A stretch of DNA of 64,000 nt from Margaritifera margaritifera (Eukaryota > Mollusca > Bivalvia > Unionida > Margaritiferidae). Positions 62,892 to 64,000 of the stretch are shown piece by piece. How positions within the stretch are numbered: the first letter of the stretch is position 1; every line of letters begins with the position of its first letter. The position numbers and the translations under genes are program-made. The notes under the pieces are model-generated. The model had not been told where the DNA came from and searched no databases. It was given only the letters and a program-made list of their open reading frames with translations. Where the stretch lies: positions 3,696,001 to 3,760,000 of the forward strand of contig JAQPZY010001621.1 of assembly GCA_029931535.1 (NCBI GenBank). Reading direction: 5' to 3'.

Positions 62892-63148
62892 AATGAGTGG
62901 GGGAATAGTCTAAGTGAGTGGGGGAATAGTCAAAATGAGTGGGGGAATAGTCTAAGTGAGTGGGGGAATAGTCTAAGTGAGTGGGGGAATAGTCTAAGTG
63001 AGTGGGGGAATAGTCTAAGTGAGTGGGGGAATAGTCTAAGTGAGTGGGGGAATAGTCTAAGTGAGTGGGGGAATAGTCTAAGTGAGTGGGGGAATGGTCT
63101 AAGTGAGTGGGGGAATAGTCTAAGTGAGTGGGGGAATAGTCTAAGTGA
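62892..63148. repeat. 21-bp minisatellite, about 12 copies, open in frame
   Basis: The unit is GTGGGGGAATAGTCTAAGTGA in phase-shifted form, nearly invariant. Because 21 is a multiple of three, the plus strand encodes a repeating SEWGNSL heptapeptide and the minus strand RLFPHSL, both without stops. No splice sites or gene context support translation. Confidence 0.93.
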
Positions 63149-63429
63149 CCAACAAGAGGTCATTCATCCATTTATAGTTATTTACAGTTGATCTAAGGCA
63201 TTGTTATGTTTGACTTACCATTGCTACTGACCATAACATGGTTTTAATCCTCTCTCTCCCTGCTGGTCGGTTGTCTGCCAGTTTTAACATCATAGGGTAA
63301 AACTGACATGCTGACTGACCAACCAACAGAGCGAGGGTGTTGGGGGTGCAGGGTGCTTACTATAAGATTGTTTTTATCGTCCATCTCTCTGTTGGTTGAT
63401 TAGTCTGTCAGTTTTACCATCATAGATTC

Positions 63430-63463
<34 letters not shown>

Positions 63464-64000
63464 GGAGAGTGATCAAGGTCAAGTGAGATAAAACTGACAT
63501 ACTGATTCAGGAACCAACACAGACTGAAAGAGAAAGAGGGAGGGAGAGAAACCTTCAGACATTTTAATATTTAAAAATGATCTGTTTTAGTACCTTATTA
63601 TTGGGAAAAAAAACAAAATGAAGCGTAAGACAGATTACAGTATGTGTATGCCAAGGAATTTACCGTTCGGCCTAATCAACTCCACAGCTATTGCAACTTT
63701 GTATTATTGTTATCGTGTAACACTCAGTGTCACCATAGAAAAAAAATCACATGGAAAGTGTAAACATATCATTATAAGTGCTTTGGTGCCTCTAGGTTAC
63801 TTGGTGTAAGTTCAAGTTCAAGGTTTTCATCCAGCTCAAATTCTTTTTTCTCTCTCAAAGATTTCCATGTATTGTGGTAACTTACAGCATGAGAGAGAGA
63901 TATAATAGGGAAAGCAGATGGGAATTTTGAAAAAAAAAATTGTAACATGTTTAATTCATTACAAAACAGGGATTTCTATATTTTCTCATTATTTTCTTAT
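63149..64000. other. Gene-free right edge
   Basis: Two related segments with CTGACATGCTGACTGACCAA and CTGACATACTGATTCAGGAA and short (GA)n runs at about 63428-63464. No WCxxC-encoding exon for TXN-C was found here on the minus strand. Confidence 0.55.

Overview
The window is eukaryotic, AT-rich and dominated by repeats: long (TA)n, (TC)n and (GA)n runs, many minisatellites, MITE hairpins, LINE fragments and LTR retrotransposon remains. Coding sequence is sparse and split into short phase-0 exons with GT/AG borders. The repeat types and the thioredoxin sequences suggest a marine invertebrate, probably a mollusc or another lophotrochozoan. That placement is inference from general resemblance only.

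The host genes that can be supported are three cytosolic-type thioredoxin loci. TXN-A (+) enters from the left edge, and only its last two coding exons are inside (2245-2310 and 5230-5292). TXN-B (-) is complete: five coding exons between 33304 and 19387 give a 105-residue protein with WCGPC at residues 31-35, cis-Pro75 and a GAN motif at 91-93. TXN-C (-) shows exons 3, 4 and 5 (62039-55941); exons 1-2 are not in the window. Exon lengths and intron phases agree at every exon that can be compared. TXN-A converges on TXN-B; B and C point the same way.

TXN-B and TXN-C lie in a direct segmental duplication of about 8.5 kb (16951-25450) and 9.9 kb (52207-62090). Each copy acts as an empty-site control for the other. 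A tRNA-derived SINE and a hAT-type MITE are present only in the first copy. A roughly 360-bp MITE and about 1.8 kb of extra sequence are present only in the second, and several minisatellites differ in copy number. By hand count the exons of B and C differ at 33 of 189 bases with 24 amino acid changes, more than the intron stretches I compared.

The rest is mobile DNA. A 1742-bp solo LTR with a CAAGT target duplication splits a 79-bp minisatellite (7991-9732). A 5'-truncated LINE with a 487-codon open frame sits antisense in TXN-B intron 1. Two other LINE remnants lie at 34-36 kb and 38-39 kb, the first carrying a nested hAT-like insertion. A broken PNMA-like Gag lies at 39.5-40.3 kb. A Ty3/gypsy element at 43.7-48.9 kb has two LTRs, a tRNA-Pro-type primer site and the order Gag-PR-IN-RT, as in Gmr1-like elements. 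A decayed Maverick/Polinton-type integrase lies at 51.8-52.0 kb. A large fold-back element lies in TXN intron 4 of both duplicate copies. No rRNA, intact tRNA or CRISPR array was seen.
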